This document shows, piece after piece, positions 1 through 11,195 of a DNA stretch of 64,000 bases. Position 1 is the first letter of the stretch, and the number at the start of each line of letters is the position of its first letter. A program made the translations under genes and the position numbers. The notes beneath the pieces were generated by a model. The model did no database searches. It was not told where the DNA came from and worked only from the letters and a program-made list of their open reading frames with translations. The stretch is from Neopestalotiopsis rosae (lineage: Eukaryota; Ascomycota; Sordariomycetes; Amphisphaeriales; Sporocadaceae), in the NCBI GenBank assembly GCA_023078685.1, contig JALGAS010000004.1, positions 3,100,001-3,164,000 on the forward strand, written 5' to 3'.

Positions 1-2
1 GG

Positions 3-1199
3 ACTAGCAGGGTTATATCAAGACTGGCAGAATTGTTCTCAGACGTTGGCCATGAAAATAGAGAGGTTTGGAGGTCGCAAATGCCACACGCATATTGGGC
101 GCTTGGGTCAGACCTTGGAAGCGAAGGTGATCAAAAAAGGCTTAATCTGGTGTGGAGTTACGGAAGGTGTCTTGAAATGGAGGGGCGATATCATGAAGGA
201 GAAGTGGCATACAGGGCAGTGATGGAGGCTCGCATAACTCAACTTGGGGCGGACCATCCACGCACACTTCAAAGCGTTAACAAGCTTGCTTTTATGCTGG
301 CAAGCCAGGGAGAATACGAAGAGGCAGAGAAGATGAACCGACGGGCGCTTGATGGCTACGAGAAGGCGCTGGGCGAGGACCATCCAGAGACACTAATAAG
401 CGTCGAGCATCTTGGCCATGTGCTGCAATACCAGGGAAAATACGAAGAGGCAGAGCAGATAAGCCGGCGGGCGCTTAATGGCAACGAGAAGGCGCTGGGC
501 GAGGACCATCCAAATACACTTACGAGCGTCGACAATCTTGGTTCTGTGCTGCGACAACAGGGTAATTACGAAGAGGCAGAGCAGATGCATCGACGGGCGC
601 TTGATGGCTACGAAAAGGCGCTGGGCAAGGACCATCCAGATACACTTACGAGCATTCATAATCTTGGTTCTGTGCTGCGACACCAGGGAAAATACCAAGA
701 GGCAGAGCAGATGCACCGACGGGCGCTTAGTGGCTCTGAAAAGGTGCTGGGCAAGGACCATCCAGATACGCTTATGAGTATTAGCTTTCTTGCTCTTATT
801 CTGGAAAAACAGGGTAATTACGAAGAGGCAGAGCAGATGAACCGACGGGCGCTCGATGGCCGTGAGAAGGCGCTGGGCAAAGACCATCCAGATACACTTA
901 CGAGCGTCAATAATCTTGCTCTTGTGCTAGAACACCAGGAAAAATACGAAGAGGCAGAGCAGATGAACCGACGGGCGCTTGCTGGCTACGAAAAGGTGCT
1001 AGGCAAGAACCATCCAGATACACTTATAAGCGTCGAAAATCTTGCTTACCTTTACGAGCAACAAGATCGTTTGGAAGAAGCAGGTCAATTTTACCTGATT
1101 GCTCTAGACAGGCACAGGAAGGTATGGGGGCCAGCTCATCCCAAAACTTTAGATGGGGAGCGGAAATGTGCGTCATTACGAAGCAGATTGCTACAATAG
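3..1199 (+). CDS. C-terminal part of a TPR-type NLR (STAND) protein, 5' end outside window
   Basis: The reading frame is open from the first complete codon at base 3, so the start lies upstream of the window. The visible 398 residues begin with a spacer (RLAELFSDVGHENREVW) of the kind that precedes the repeats in fungal NB-ARC/TPR proteins. Eight units of 42 residues follow, with the pattern EEAEQMNRRALDGYEK / LGKDHPDTLTSVNNLA, the kinesin-light-chain type of tetratricopeptide repeat. In the family, these repeats are the ligand-sensing end of a cytosolic immune-like or incompatibility receptor, with a nucleotide-binding domain and an N-terminal effector upstream. Both of those would lie outside this window, so the effector type cannot be read. 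The last repeat is divergent (FYLIALDRHRKVWGPAHP), as is usual for a capping unit. The frame ends at TAG 1197-1199. A stand-alone TPR protein is the alternative. Confidence 0.85.
   Translation, partial: TSRVISRLAELFSDVGHENREVWRSQMPHAYWALGSDLGSEGDQKRLNLVWSYGRCLEMEGRYHEGEVAYRAVMEARITQLGADHPRTLQSVNKLAFMLASQGEYEEAEKMNRRALDGYEKALGEDHPETLISVEHLGHVLQYQGKYEEAEQISRRALNGNEKALGEDHPNTLTSVDNLGSVLRQQGNYEEAEQMHRRALDGYEKALGKDHPDTLTSIHNLGSVLRHQGKYQEAEQMHRRALSGSEKVLGKDHPDTLMSISFLALILEKQGNYEEAEQMNRRALDGREKALGKDHPDTLTSVNNLALVLEHQEKYEEAEQMNRRALAGYEKVLGKNHPDTLISVENLAYLYEQQDRLEEAGQFYLIALDRHRKVWGPAHPKTLDGERKCASLRSRLLQ
309..1064 (+). repeat. Six tandem 126-bp coding repeats (42-residue TPR units)
   Basis: Units begin at 309, 435, 561, 687, 813 and 939, each exactly 126 bp and in frame. 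They are very similar at the DNA level, for example the recurring string gaagaggcagagcagat. Flanking units at about 183 and 1065 are clearly more divergent. Near-identity of internal units suggests recent duplication or gene conversion rather than an old repeat array. Confidence 0.9.
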
Positions 1200-2454
1200 A
1201 AACTGTAGGGAGTGGCTCCGTACGCCAATCGAATTGCTTATCAAATGCTTGAATGCCAATACTTTCGGCATATTCTCATGGCGGCTCACATAACAGTTAG
1301 ATTGTTGGTGAGATAGTACTAAAAAGGCCGTGTGGTAATGAGAAGATGGTAGTCTCGGTCTGAGTGTTTTCGCAACATTGGCTAAATTTTGCTCAGGACA
1401 GAGCCAGAGGACGAAGGATAGCCAAGGAGTCGAATTTGCGCAAATTCGAGCAATTATACCCATCGAAGTGTGGTAGAAGTTGTGTTGAAAACGAAGTACC
1501 TGCATTTTGGCTCGCAACAGTATGGCTCGCTGCACAGGGATGGACGCGCTGAAGCGCTAACAGCAAAAGTCATACCAAGGATAGCGAAAAGAAGAAGGAA
1601 CTTCGGATCCGAGTCTTAGTCACTTTATCGGGCAATGAGTTCAACTTATTTGTGCCCATATCTCCATTCTTCGTAAGTCTGGTTGAAAATGAACTGGTGC
1701 TTTAGCTGGTACGGAACTTAGCATACCATGCCGATATTGATTACTAAATGAAAGTGGAAATAGACATTCGGCCTTGTTTGGTCTACCTTGTGGACAAATG
1801 ATTACGTGCATAAGGGCCCCAAGGATCTGATCCCTAATTGATGACAAGATGCACACAAGATGACAGGAGTCGGAAGCGGCTGGCCATATGAGGAGCGAAG
1901 CATCAGAGCGCCTAGACTTGCTATGTGTGGTTGCGATCTTTAGAGGGTGCAATCGGCCCATGTCTCTTTGATTCCTACCAGGCGGAAGAGATCTGTAACA
2001 ATACCTCCTGGGCTCTTGGATTGGCCCAACTCTACACCATGCTCAATGCTCATCCTTCATGCCTCGCCAATGGTTGTGGCGCGTCAAGTGCTGCGCCTCG
2101 GCGCGCCGCAGCCTACCAAGTGGCATAGTCGGGACCGACAGGCAGGAGGCACAACTCGAAACGGTGCATCAGATCTTTCACCGTCATGTCATATCATGAA
2201 CAGAATCATATTTAGTGATATGATTTTGTTTATATATAGCTCAGTTGTTTCCTTCCTCTGATGTCATGCCACGTTCTCACTGGGCTGACGCATAACTTTT
2301 CTCCTCATAGCAAGCCGCAAGGAACTCGTTTGGTGGCATATATATATGTGTAGTCAAGTTGTCAACTGTAATTAATCACCGAATATTTCGTCGAAATCTT
2401 GAGATTTATTCCTTAATTGACTTGCGCGTCAACTCAAATACGGACCAGTCCACC
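1200..2454. other. Intergenic region, no gene seen
   Basis: Only short overlapping open frames of low protein character occur here. No transposon ends, tRNA or domain-bearing fragment was recognised. The last 150 bp carry a TATA-like run (2338-2347) that probably belongs to the promoter of the plus-strand gene starting at 2455. Confidence 0.5.
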
Positions 2455-3573
2455 ATGCAGAAGATGACCTCATCCAGCTTGAAGGCGAAGCTCCTGCTAT
2501 GGTCTGCGCTTGGCAGCCTGGCGCATGCTGAAATATTCATCGATGGACTGACTTCCTTTGGAGAGTCCATCCCATACCCTTCAGTAGATAATGAAACATT
2601 CACGCTCATTGCAGCCGCCCAATCGAACCCGAGTCTCACGAGAGATGTCGCCATCAAGCCCTTCGATTCAGCGAGTAGTGGCAGTTCGGAACATGGACTC
2701 GCAGATGTGGAATGGCATTGGCGTAAGTATAATACCGTTGTCCCGTGTTTACTTCATTGTCTCACAATTCTTCTAGGCGTAAATATCAGCGACGTTGCTA
2801 CACCCAACGCCCAGGTGGACAAGATCGACGAAGCTCACATCGTGTCAACATCCTACGACTTTTCTTGGCCAGAGACCCAGGAGATCCCCGCTGAACTGAA
2901 CAACACCTCATCGGCCCTCTGCATCACGATCGCCGACGCGCCCGTGGACATGCCGGTCAACGTCACCAACGCCTACACCGAAGACGACGCCGGCAGCGCC
3001 AGTTGCGTGCACGCGTTAGGCCAGGCCTGCGTTGACGCCATTCTCGCCAGTGCCGGCAGACCCGTCACTTCCGAGGCCGGGGCTGTGTGCGGTGCGCCCA
3101 GAGAGTCGTGGGCAGAGCTGGATGAGTGCCGAAATACATTGGAATATGCTTCGAAATCTGGAGGATCCGAAAGATTTTTCGCAACAAGCTCCTTCAACGT
3201 CAGCTATTATGATGGCTCTTCAAATGGATCCGCCGGAGGTTTGGCGAGCGGCGAAGGAATCTTTGGCACATTCAGCGCCGCGCAAAACGGCAGTGGAAGC
3301 GCAGAGTACTACACTGCTGCCAATCGGCTGCAGATCATGATGATCAACCCCATCCTCCAGTCGAGTGGAGGTTTCGAGTACGCTGCCGGTGCCGGGCTCT
3401 ACTGCATGCGCGTCAACACGACAAAACTGCCGGGTTATGACGCCGAGAGTGATGATGTCACGTGGACGAGTGAGGCCGTCTTGGATAGCTTGGGCACGTC
3501 GGTTCAGGCGCACGCTTTTGGAGCAGTGTCTTTGATGGTTTCAATCTTTTGCGCAATGGTGATGCTGGCTTGA
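2455..3573 (+). CDS. Secreted, probably GPI-anchored protein of unknown function
   Basis: Two exons, 2455-2722 and 2777-3573, are separated by a 54-nt GTAAGT...CTAG intron. The intron is itself open in frame, so an unspliced reading is also possible. The spliced product has 354 residues. The start ATG at 2455 is chosen because it sits in a good context (ccaccATG) and opens a clear signal peptide (KLLLWSALGSLAHA, cleavage near residue 24). The frame upstream has only non-ATG codons. The body is rich in Ser, Gly, Ala and N-glycosylation sequons, with several cysteines. The C-terminus is a hydrophobic tail (FGAVSLMVSIFCAMVMLA) after a small-residue stretch, the arrangement expected of a GPI attachment signal. 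This points to the outer plasma membrane or cell wall. I do not recognise a catalytic family; a similar layout is common in uncharacterised Pezizomycotina wall proteins. Confidence 0.7.
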   Translation: MQKMTSSSLKAKLLLWSALGSLAHAEIFIDGLTSFGESIPYPSVDNETFTLIAAAQSNPSLTRDVAIKPFDSASSGSSEHGLADVEWHWRKYNTVVPCLLHCLTILLGVNISDVATPNAQVDKIDEAHIVSTSYDFSWPETQEIPAELNNTSSALCITIADAPVDMPVNVTNAYTEDDAGSASCVHALGQACVDAILASAGRPVTSEAGAVCGAPRESWAELDECRNTLEYASKSGGSERFFATSSFNVSYYDGSSNGSAGGLASGEGIFGTFSAAQNGSGSAEYYTAANRLQIMMINPILQSSGGFEYAAGAGLYCMRVNTTKLPGYDAESDDVTWTSEAVLDSLGTSVQAHAFGAVSLMVSIFCAMVMLA

Positions 3574-4263
3574 ATGATACTACAATGAGAGCCAGCAGCA
3601 GGTGGTGTGGAACAGCAGCCGAGCAGAAGTCTGCGCATGGAGGCTAGGAGTGATTTGGATTTACATACATGTACAGATCGTGAAAGACTAGGGGAGAGAA
3701 ATAAATAAAGTTTTTAGACAAGACAAATGGTATTTGATTCCTACGAGAAAAAGGAGAGCAGGAAAAGGTAACAAAAGTGAGGAGTAGATACATACATTGA
3801 TGAAGTGACTGGGGTGTGCACACTGCCGCCCGGACATTATACAGTCAGGAATTTCGAAAAGTTCGGGACAGTCCCTGGAAACCAAGAGTGCGAATTTGTT
3901 TGAAGAACTCTGCCTGCGCCGGTTCAGCTACTGCAGGCATTGGAGACACATGTTCACACCACCTCATTAAGGTCGCGATCGGATATTCATGAGCAATCGC
4001 ATACATTCAAGCGCAGCACACTGAATTTGACATCTTGTAACTTCATTTCAAAGCTTGCATCAATTGATAACTTATGAATATTCAAAAAGACTAAAATTCG
4101 TTGTAGCATGAATCATAAGACGTCCAAACTCATGAAGTGTTCTGCTTGTAACTCCAACACAATCTGAACTGTAAGTTCCGCGAAAACACAGTAATAGTAC
4201 ACCAATATACTTGATCAAGGTTTCCAAGAAGTATACAAAGAGTCCAAATCATTGATATACACT
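3574..4263. other. Convergent intergenic spacer
   Basis: This lies between the 3' ends of two convergent genes. It is A+T-rich with poly-T runs and an AATAAA-like string near 3700, consistent with 3' untranslated and polyadenylation sequence. No further gene is seen. Confidence 0.45.
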
Positions 4264-5229
4264 TTACTTCGACATGAGAGGCATTGCCATGAGCGTCGCC
4301 ACCCAGACCGACCATAACCTCCAAGAACGAGAGTCACCCGGCTGCGACCGATCCAGGAAGAGATTCGCCGACAGCGTGAGCTCCGCGGTCAGGGACAGCG
4401 ACCTCGCCATCCAACCCAGACCCCAGAATTGCGAGGCCACTTCAGTCCACAGCGCCAGACCAGCCACAACGGACACGCGCGCCGGCCAGTCGCCCATCAC
4501 GAGCGGGAGGGTCGTGCGCCCCGCCAGGCTGTCGCCGGCCATGTCGCGAAAGTCCTGCAGATGCGACGTCGTGGCGAAAGCGGCCATCAGCGTCGCCGTC
4601 CAAAGGGCGCCCTCGCACTCTCCAGAAAAGATGGAGTGGCCCGTCGCCACCTCGAGCGGGCCGGCAAAGGAGCAGCCGAGGCCCACGCCGTTGATCATGT
4701 TCTTGAGGAGGCCGCTGTCGGCGCCGCCCAGCTCGTTGTACCAGATGCCAAAGGCCGTCAGGACCGCGTACGGCACGAAGCCGCCCAGCCACAGGGCGAG
4801 GGCGAGGCATAAAGGGTGGAGCACGAAGAGAAGGGTGCGGGCCTGCTCCGCCGTCAGACGGCCCGAAGGGATGGGCCGCCAGGGCTTGTTGACGGCATCC
4901 TCGGCAATGTTGTCTGCTTGCCGCTGGTTGTGGAGGCAGAACATGAAGAGATTTGTCCAGGACCACAGGAACATCCACGGGGTCGCGGCGAGGATCTGGG
5001 ACCACGAGAGCGCGGGACCCATCATGAGACGAGGTGCAATGAGGGAGTTGATGGTGCCAAAGAGAAGGGATGGGATTACAATGTCAGCAATATTATTGCA
5101 ACATGTCAGGTACATTGTACGGCAGTGGTATGGTAATGTGCTTAGCCATCTTGGCTTCAGAATGGATGAACTGGTTATAACAGGCCAAGGGTAGTGTCGG
5201 CTTCGGATTGGTTTGAAATAATGCGCCAT
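4264..5229 (-). CDS. UbiA-family integral membrane terpene cyclase / prenyltransferase
   Basis: Single-exon frame of 321 residues, mostly hydrophobic with about seven to nine membrane segments. The first Asp-rich site reads NQRQADNIAED (N101, D106, E110, D111) followed directly by VNKPWRPIPSGRLT. The second is DFRDMAGD (D226, D229, D233). These two sites bind the Mg2+-diphosphate in the UbiA superfamily. The NQ...ED..NKPWRPIPSGR form differs from the NDxxDxxxD of ubiquinone or heme A prenyltransferases. It resembles the fungal membrane-bound sesquiterpene cyclase group typified by Fma-TC of fumagillin biosynthesis. The probable role is conversion of an isoprenyl diphosphate in the endoplasmic reticulum membrane as part of a secondary pathway; cyclase versus prenyl transfer cannot be decided from sequence. 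The start is the first ATG of the frame (5229); a later Met at residue 39 is possible. No P450 or synthase lies next to it. Confidence 0.75.
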   Translation of the reverse strand: MAHYFKPIRSRHYPWPVITSSSILKPRWLSTLPYHCRTMYLTCCNNIADIVIPSLLFGTINSLIAPRLMMGPALSWSQILAATPWMFLWSWTNLFMFCLHNQRQADNIAEDAVNKPWRPIPSGRLTAEQARTLLFVLHPLCLALALWLGGFVPYAVLTAFGIWYNELGGADSGLLKNMINGVGLGCSFAGPLEVATGHSIFSGECEGALWTATLMAAFATTSHLQDFRDMAGDSLAGRTTLPLVMGDWPARVSVVAGLALWTEVASQFWGLGWMARSLSLTAELTLSANLFLDRSQPGDSRSWRLWSVWVATLMAMPLMSK

Positions 5230-8200
5230 GATGAATGAGGAGGATTGTAATTCTCTTCTTCTAGTATCCCACGGACCTGATACAGGTCATAATACTCGTC
5301 GACAAGAAGTAGTCGTTATGGTCTCTTTAAGTACTCTATCAAGGATGCTCCAGGACACCCTCAGCAAGCCAACCATGCCATACCCGTTGAAGAAAATGGT
5401 CGCCATAGCCGTGTTGCAAATGCATCTCGATGGCTTCGGCTTCGCGGCTCATTGGCAGCGGACTTATTCCAAATACCGAACTGCAAAAGGTGGCGTCGGC
5501 CCATATAACTCATGGCCTTTTGTCCAGTCCAGGCCGACGAGAACCACAAGAATGCAGTGTGTATTCTAGGACTTTGTCATATGATTTGCACGCCACCTCT
5601 GTAATATCTTCACGCCGCTAGGCTAAGCCTCCCCTCCTCACCGACGATGTGGAGTGTCAAGGCAAGGTGCTCTTGTACTCTTAGTATACTCAGCTTATCT
5701 TGAGATAACCTAATCTGGCTTGGTGGCACAGTCACTTCATGAATAGCATGGCGATAGTGTCATGATTTAGACCCCTGTTACCGGCGAAGGAGGTAGGGAA
5801 AAGAAGGAAAAATGCAATGTGATGAGACTGTATCACTTGCCTTTACGTGAGATTGTAAGGCTGCAAGTATTTTCGGCCCATCACAGATTAAGACTGGCAC
5901 AAGATCCAAGTCAGATTGAAATCTGCACAAGTGTGTAGTGGGGATGCAGATCCTTCCGATTTATGGTTGTGCTTAGGAAGGAGGTTATCGCTTGGACCCG
6001 AAGATGACAGCCAATTATTGACTCCTCCAAGAAGTCGTGCTTGATGGCTGTGATCTACCCAAAGTAGAAATAAGGTGTAAAGGATCTTTTGAGTTGGACA
6101 TCCGCGCGCGCATCCAGGACATAGGCGGCATAACGCATTTAGAGATCGCTTCAAGTAAGAAAGAGATGATTTTCCGGGCCAGGGCCACGTGCCCGAGAGA
6201 ATTCCCGAAGACTTGGTCTGCATGGCAGGCGACAGATGTTCACTGCAGTCAGCGTTGCATTTGTTTTGCGGCTTGGACCAAGAGATGACTGGCTGACATG
6301 TGGAAATCCACTTCGGGGTGTCCCGTGGAATAAGGCTGAGCCTCTCTGACGGTAGCCAGTAAACTATTTTCGGGGAAGTGTGTGCCATTTCCTAGCTAGG
6401 AAAAATAATAACACCCCGGGACCGGACTGCAGGCTTTCGTCACAGCGTGTGATGAGCAGACGGAGCCAAAGTACAATACATTCTGGATGCCTATTGTTAG
6501 CCATGGATGCATCATGTACGTTGGACAGTGATACTGTAGATGATATGATGGCCGTAATAATTCGTCTGATATAGTTGCGTAACATGCAGAAGGAAATGGA
6601 ATTTCAAGTCAGGTGTATCGGCAGCATGTGTGCGTGAGTGCAGTCGAGCAACTACGAAAATGATGCATCCATCAAGTCACATCCCCGATACCTGAATCTT
6701 GTCAAAATGACAACTGATTGGTGACAATTGCAATCTCTGGTCCCGTCCCCATCACGTCTCGCCTAAAAGCGTCAACCCCGCTGCTTTGCAGTCTGGTATC
6801 GGTTCAGGTCTTGGCAATCGATGCACTATACTACTACCTGCCATACCATAGTGATGGTGGGCCGTGTTTTCGTGCAACCTTCCAGCTACCAACGTGTTGC
6901 AGACCCTGCCGAACCTGCAGCGATGATTATGATGGGTATGATTATGGGGCACAGCGCCGAGAATTGCACTAGCGAGCGCTTCGATTGACCAATACAATTG
7001 CCAATGACCATTGCGCCATCACCAACGAAGACCCGACATAACTAGTTTACACTTGGAATTTGATCACATCGCGAACTCGTTAGTGTATCCGTCGCGCCGT
7101 TGACGTTGGACTTGGGAACATGCAAAAAAAAGCAAAGAGGAAATGGAAAAAGCAAGCATTTCCCCAGGTCCGTGGCCAATGCGAAGAACAGTTCAAATCG
7201 AATGGGGAAAGCTGAGCTAGGCCGTACGTCACGTTTTAGCGTAGTATTAGTTATAGCGGAGTTTCTAGGAGGGGTTAGCATAACGACAATGCTCTAAGAC
7301 ATGCATATGGGCTTGGTCAATAAACGGATAGGGCTGGTTTGGCTGAGAGCAGATGGTACCACATCTAACAGGAAACAAGAACGCCGCGATACATCTAAGC
7401 TCACACTCGAACACTCAAAGATAAGGTGTCGTTGGTTGACACGACTTGACCATGATCTTAAACATGTCATAGGAATGTGGCGGACTCTGGCCCTAGGGGA
7501 TCCTGTCAGACAGACTTGAGCGTAATAAAGCAGCCCTATTGTCATCCAAGTGGTGGCGCAACCATGCGCCCGGGGGCTGCTCCGCACCGATCATTTGTGA
7601 CGATTCGACGGGAAGAATCCTACTAGTATGACGACTCAACGGAGAATGGATTGTGGGCTTTGGCAACAAGAAGCTGAGCAATATCGTTATAGGCATGTTC
7701 TGCTCCGTCTGTGCAAAATACCTCAACCAAGACAGCTCAGATCATATGTTCATCTGAAAGAGCTAGTGCCTAGGTACATATGCGCTCGCGCGGCATGCGC
7801 CTCTAAAAGCGCGGAATCTGCGGAAGCTCATCGTGCATTACACTTGTAGTAGTACTGATGACGGACGCCGACTTTAAGCCGCAATAAAGATATTGGAACT
7901 TTCGGTCCATCTTATCTTGTCCACCCTCAACTTTTCTAGATTCCGACAATGCAGGGAAACATGCGCTCTGCCCACACCGGTTACAGGGCCTAACGCCAGG
8001 ATCGAAGCCGAGGTACGACGCAACGTAATTGGTGCAAATTGAACGACCATCTCAGCACGATACCAACGACCTCAGTCGGTTCTCCAACATCGCGACTGTG
8101 ATTCAGCCAGCCACTGCAACGCAGTTGCCCGTCAAGAAGCGGGGTCTAGGATATGCTGGGCGAAATAGTGGTGCTATTTTAGTACTGGCGGCATCGCCGA

Positions 8201-9737
8201 GCCGTCGATCATGACAAGATGCACTTTTTCTCTGGACAAATCACCTCTCAGCTTCCTCTCCCAACAAACTCCTTCCGATTGTGATACTGGACATGGGGGT
8301 CCATCAAACGAATGTCAGAAATGTCAGAAATGACATCCTGGCAAGCCTGGTTATCGTCAGAATGCCTAGTGGATGCCAGATTGAGCCGGGTCAATGTGAT
8401 ATTCTTCGAGTTCGCCGTCGTCAAGCTTTTTCAAAGCCCGCTTACCCACACGACGCCCAACCTGCCGTACGTACGTGTACCATGTCAGGTGTAAGAACGC
8501 AATCGGCTATTGACTCCCGTCCAATCTGGTTGCGGACGGGAAAGGCTCCGCAGTTTTCCGGGCGTAGAATGTGGGCCTCTGAGCAGTGAGGCCCAATATC
8601 GTTGCTGCAAAGTGGATGTTCGATGATTACAAGCCTCAGGGTCTTTAGCGGAAGAGATCGAGTCCGGACCACAATATCTCCCCTACAGCTGGGCGTCTCG
8701 CAATCCCGAGACCCGCCCGAGCGGGAAGATCATCCGCCGCCGTGGGTTCTCAAAGTCTCTTCAAACTAGAAAAGATGCATATGTACACCAAGAGCACAAA
8801 GCTGATATGATATTAGCGTTGATGCGTTGCAGTTGCTTGATGTCTCTACACTATCCTGAGTTGGCTGTGCAGCTCCCGCTTCTGCAGATAAGTTATGACC
8901 TGGCGGTTCATCGCGACGAGATGGTTAACAAGGAGACAATCCAACCTCGAAGGGGCAAAGCTTTCAGGAAACTAGCCTACGGCAGATGTGCTCACTTCTC
9001 AGTGTCAGGAATTGCCGATTTCATGCACTTCTTTCAACTCGAACCCGGTCTTAGCCGTTACTCATCTCACATCGATCTGTTGAATGATTTCGCCACCTAC
9101 TAGAGCATATGTCGGCGCCTAGTTATTTGGGATCATGATGAAGCTCCTCTGCATTTTCAGCTGTTGAAGCCGGTGTAGAAATGCCTCATTAGGGCCATGG
9201 CTGACGTGCTTGACCTTTGCCATCTCTTGGGGCGGCAAGGAAGATGCTAGAGGTTGTGATCATTGTCTTGAAGTGTAGATATGACAAAGGAGCTGGCACA
9301 GTCCTTGCAGCAGGCATCGGTAGCTTGAGTGGGCTACCTGGTTAGTTCAAAGTCCACTGATGGCAAGTCGTTTCGCTACGGCCGAAACCCTATAGTCCAC
9401 CCTCGAATGAAGTCTGGCCTGAGAAAAGTTGTCCTCACAGGCTAGCTTCGCTACTAACACCCAGGGTTAGTTTAGCTTCCGGGCATCATAGAGATCATCG
9501 TTATCATCACTGTGTAGGGTAGTGACGCTACCTTATTGTGATATGACCCGTCAGTTTATATCATACGTAGGTTAAATTCTCTTGGAGCGCTATTGGTACG
9601 AACAATATTCAAATCAAAGAGTAGAATTAACAAAGATCTACTTCTGAGAAAATAATGTGTAAATAAACAGACTTGATAACCCTTCCCATGTGTCATCCGA
9701 AGGGCGCCACAATGCACGGCCACAAGTGGCACATCAA
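5230..9737. other. 4.5-kb gene-poor region
   Basis: No frame in this stretch has recognisable domain content or phase-consistent introns. The longest, a minus-strand frame at 5888-6388 (166 residues), has no protein-like composition or homologous motif that I can name. There are no terminal inverted repeats, LTRs or transposase motifs that I could find. Two adjacent GC-rich hairpins occur at 8695-8725. The upstream 200-300 bp hold the promoter of the UbiA gene. Confidence 0.5.
8695..8725. repeat. Two adjacent GC-rich hairpins
   Basis: GTCTCG (8695-8700) pairs with CGAGAC (8707-8712) over a 6-base loop. CCCGC (8712-8716) pairs with GCGGG (8721-8725) over CCGA. They share base 8712. They sit in an otherwise gene-poor region; function unknown. 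Confidence 0.45.
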
Positions 9738-10840
9738 CTATAGCCCAAATAGCTCCTTCGCATTGCCCGCATAGACATCTTTTATAGTACTTACTGACCA
9801 CAACTCCATGGCTCCCTCATCCATTTTCTGAATTAATGTCTTCGCAAGGGGCACTGGCGTCCAACAGTAGTCGCTCCCGTAAACTAACCTGTCCGGCCCC
9901 ACGATCCTCAACAATGCATGAATCATGTCAGGCCATGGCAGTCCAGCAAGATCAAAATGGAATCTCTCACCCAGGAGCTTTTTCATTTCAGTAGAGTTTA
10001 GTCCTCCTCCAAAGAAATTCTGTAGGGCCACAGCTACCCGCTCCAGGACCGGAGGAAGCAGGCATCCTGCGTGGGACATGATGAATCGGATCTCGGGACA
10101 GCGAGTCACAGTCCCCGAGACAAGTAGGTTGGTGACTGCGCGCGTCTCGTCAAACATATATTCGAGTAGTCCCGATGGAACTTGCGGCAGCGGGTTGACG
10201 ACGGTCAACTTTGGTGTTTCCATGTCACCCCTCACTCCAGCAGTGTGGTGAGTGTTGTCAGCATGGGATGTTGTAATCTTGCAAGAGGTCGGGTGCATAA
10301 AGAGGATAGCCCGCCGCTCATTTAACTTGTCGAAAATAGGATCCAGAGATTTGTCTCCCAGGTATACGCCATTGGCATTGGAGAGAACGCAGAATCCGAC
10401 CGCACCAAGGATGTCCAGCGCATGATCTATCTCGACTAGAGAATCTGGGACAGAAGGCAACGGGAGAGATGCGAAGAAGCGAAAGTGATTCGGATACGCA
10501 GCACATATCTCAGACAGCTCCTGGTTGGTGGTGCGAGTTATCTCTTTCGTGAGTGGCGCATCAAATGGCCGGAGGTAAGTGCCGGGAGTGCTGATGCTGA
10601 GGATTGCAGTGGTGATGTTGTTATCTTTCATCATCGAGATATGCTTTTCTGGTGTCCATTCCTAACAAACGTTAATCGAGAGTTTCTAGTCATGGGGAAT
10701 CTCAGATGTCTAACGGGTATTTCAGGCCACCCGTCGGGATTTTCATGCCCCGTTTGAACAAGAAACTTGCGATACTCGGGAGTGATGGCATGTGAATGAA
10801 CGTCAATACGCTCCAAAGTTGCGAGATCGTTAGTAGACAT
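9738..10840 (-). CDS. Amidohydrolase-2 family enzyme, 6-methylsalicylate/ACMS decarboxylase-like
   Basis: Exons 10840-10715 and 10661-9738 are joined across a 53-nt intron (GTTAGA...TTAG), giving 349 residues. The joined sequence across the splice, EIPEWTPEKHISMMKDNN, restores a conserved part of the family. Other hallmarks are the N-terminal metal-binding HxH in IDVHSH (residues 12-17), HPTS, the active-site MSHAG and YGSDYCWTP near the C-terminus. This TIM-barrel family holds metal-dependent non-oxidative decarboxylases such as aminocarboxymuconate semialdehyde decarboxylase and the 6-methylsalicylate decarboxylase of patulin-type pathways. A small aromatic acid is therefore the likely substrate, in the cytosol. 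A TATAAAAG box lies 102-109 bp upstream of the ATG, and a GC-rich direct repeat about 360 bp upstream. No polyketide synthase is adjacent. Confidence 0.85.
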
Positions 10841-10941
10841 GCTGGAAGACTATGTCCTGAGACCCAACAACACTTTGAAAAAATGATGTGTGAAATCTAC
10901 AGAATATATGTGAAGTAAACAAAATGAAGGGGGCTCCCTGT

Positions 10942-10949
10942 CTTTTATA
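10942..10949 (-). promoter_or_regulatory. TATA box of the amidohydrolase gene
   Basis: TATAAAAG on the minus strand, about 105 bp upstream of the ATG at 10840. Position and sequence fit a core promoter. Confidence 0.5.
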
Positions 10950-11195
10950 GCAGCTCCCTGGTGCCCGACATGTGGCCGCGTGTACTATTAGCCATTGGCT
11001 GCATGATGGTCATATATGACAGAGGCGACCGGACATACAATTGAAATTTTCACGGCATTGGAGTGGTACACAGAGAAGTCGACTGAGACCCACAAGCCGC
11101 GCGCAACGTCGAGTTTCGGGAGACCAACCTTGTGTTACTGGTCTACGCATATCATAAATTTCGGACGAAAGCCGCCATGAAAGTCAGGATATCAT

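Noticed and set aside
393..887. 164-residue minus-strand frame over the TPR array
   Set aside because: Its internal repeats simply mirror the 126-bp repeats of the real plus-strand gene.
4274..5194. 306-residue plus-strand frame opposite the UbiA gene
   Set aside because: Arg/Pro-rich antisense shadow of the GC-rich minus-strand coding sequence, which has all the UbiA motifs.
5888..6388. 166-residue minus-strand open frame
   Set aside because: Starts at an ATG but has no domain, repeat or membrane pattern, no intron signals, and lies in a region with equally long random frames on both strands.
5230..9737. RIP-mutated transposon relic
   Set aside because: The stretch is not strikingly AT-rich or TpA-enriched by eye and no transposase fragments or terminal repeats were found; a proper RIP index was not computed.
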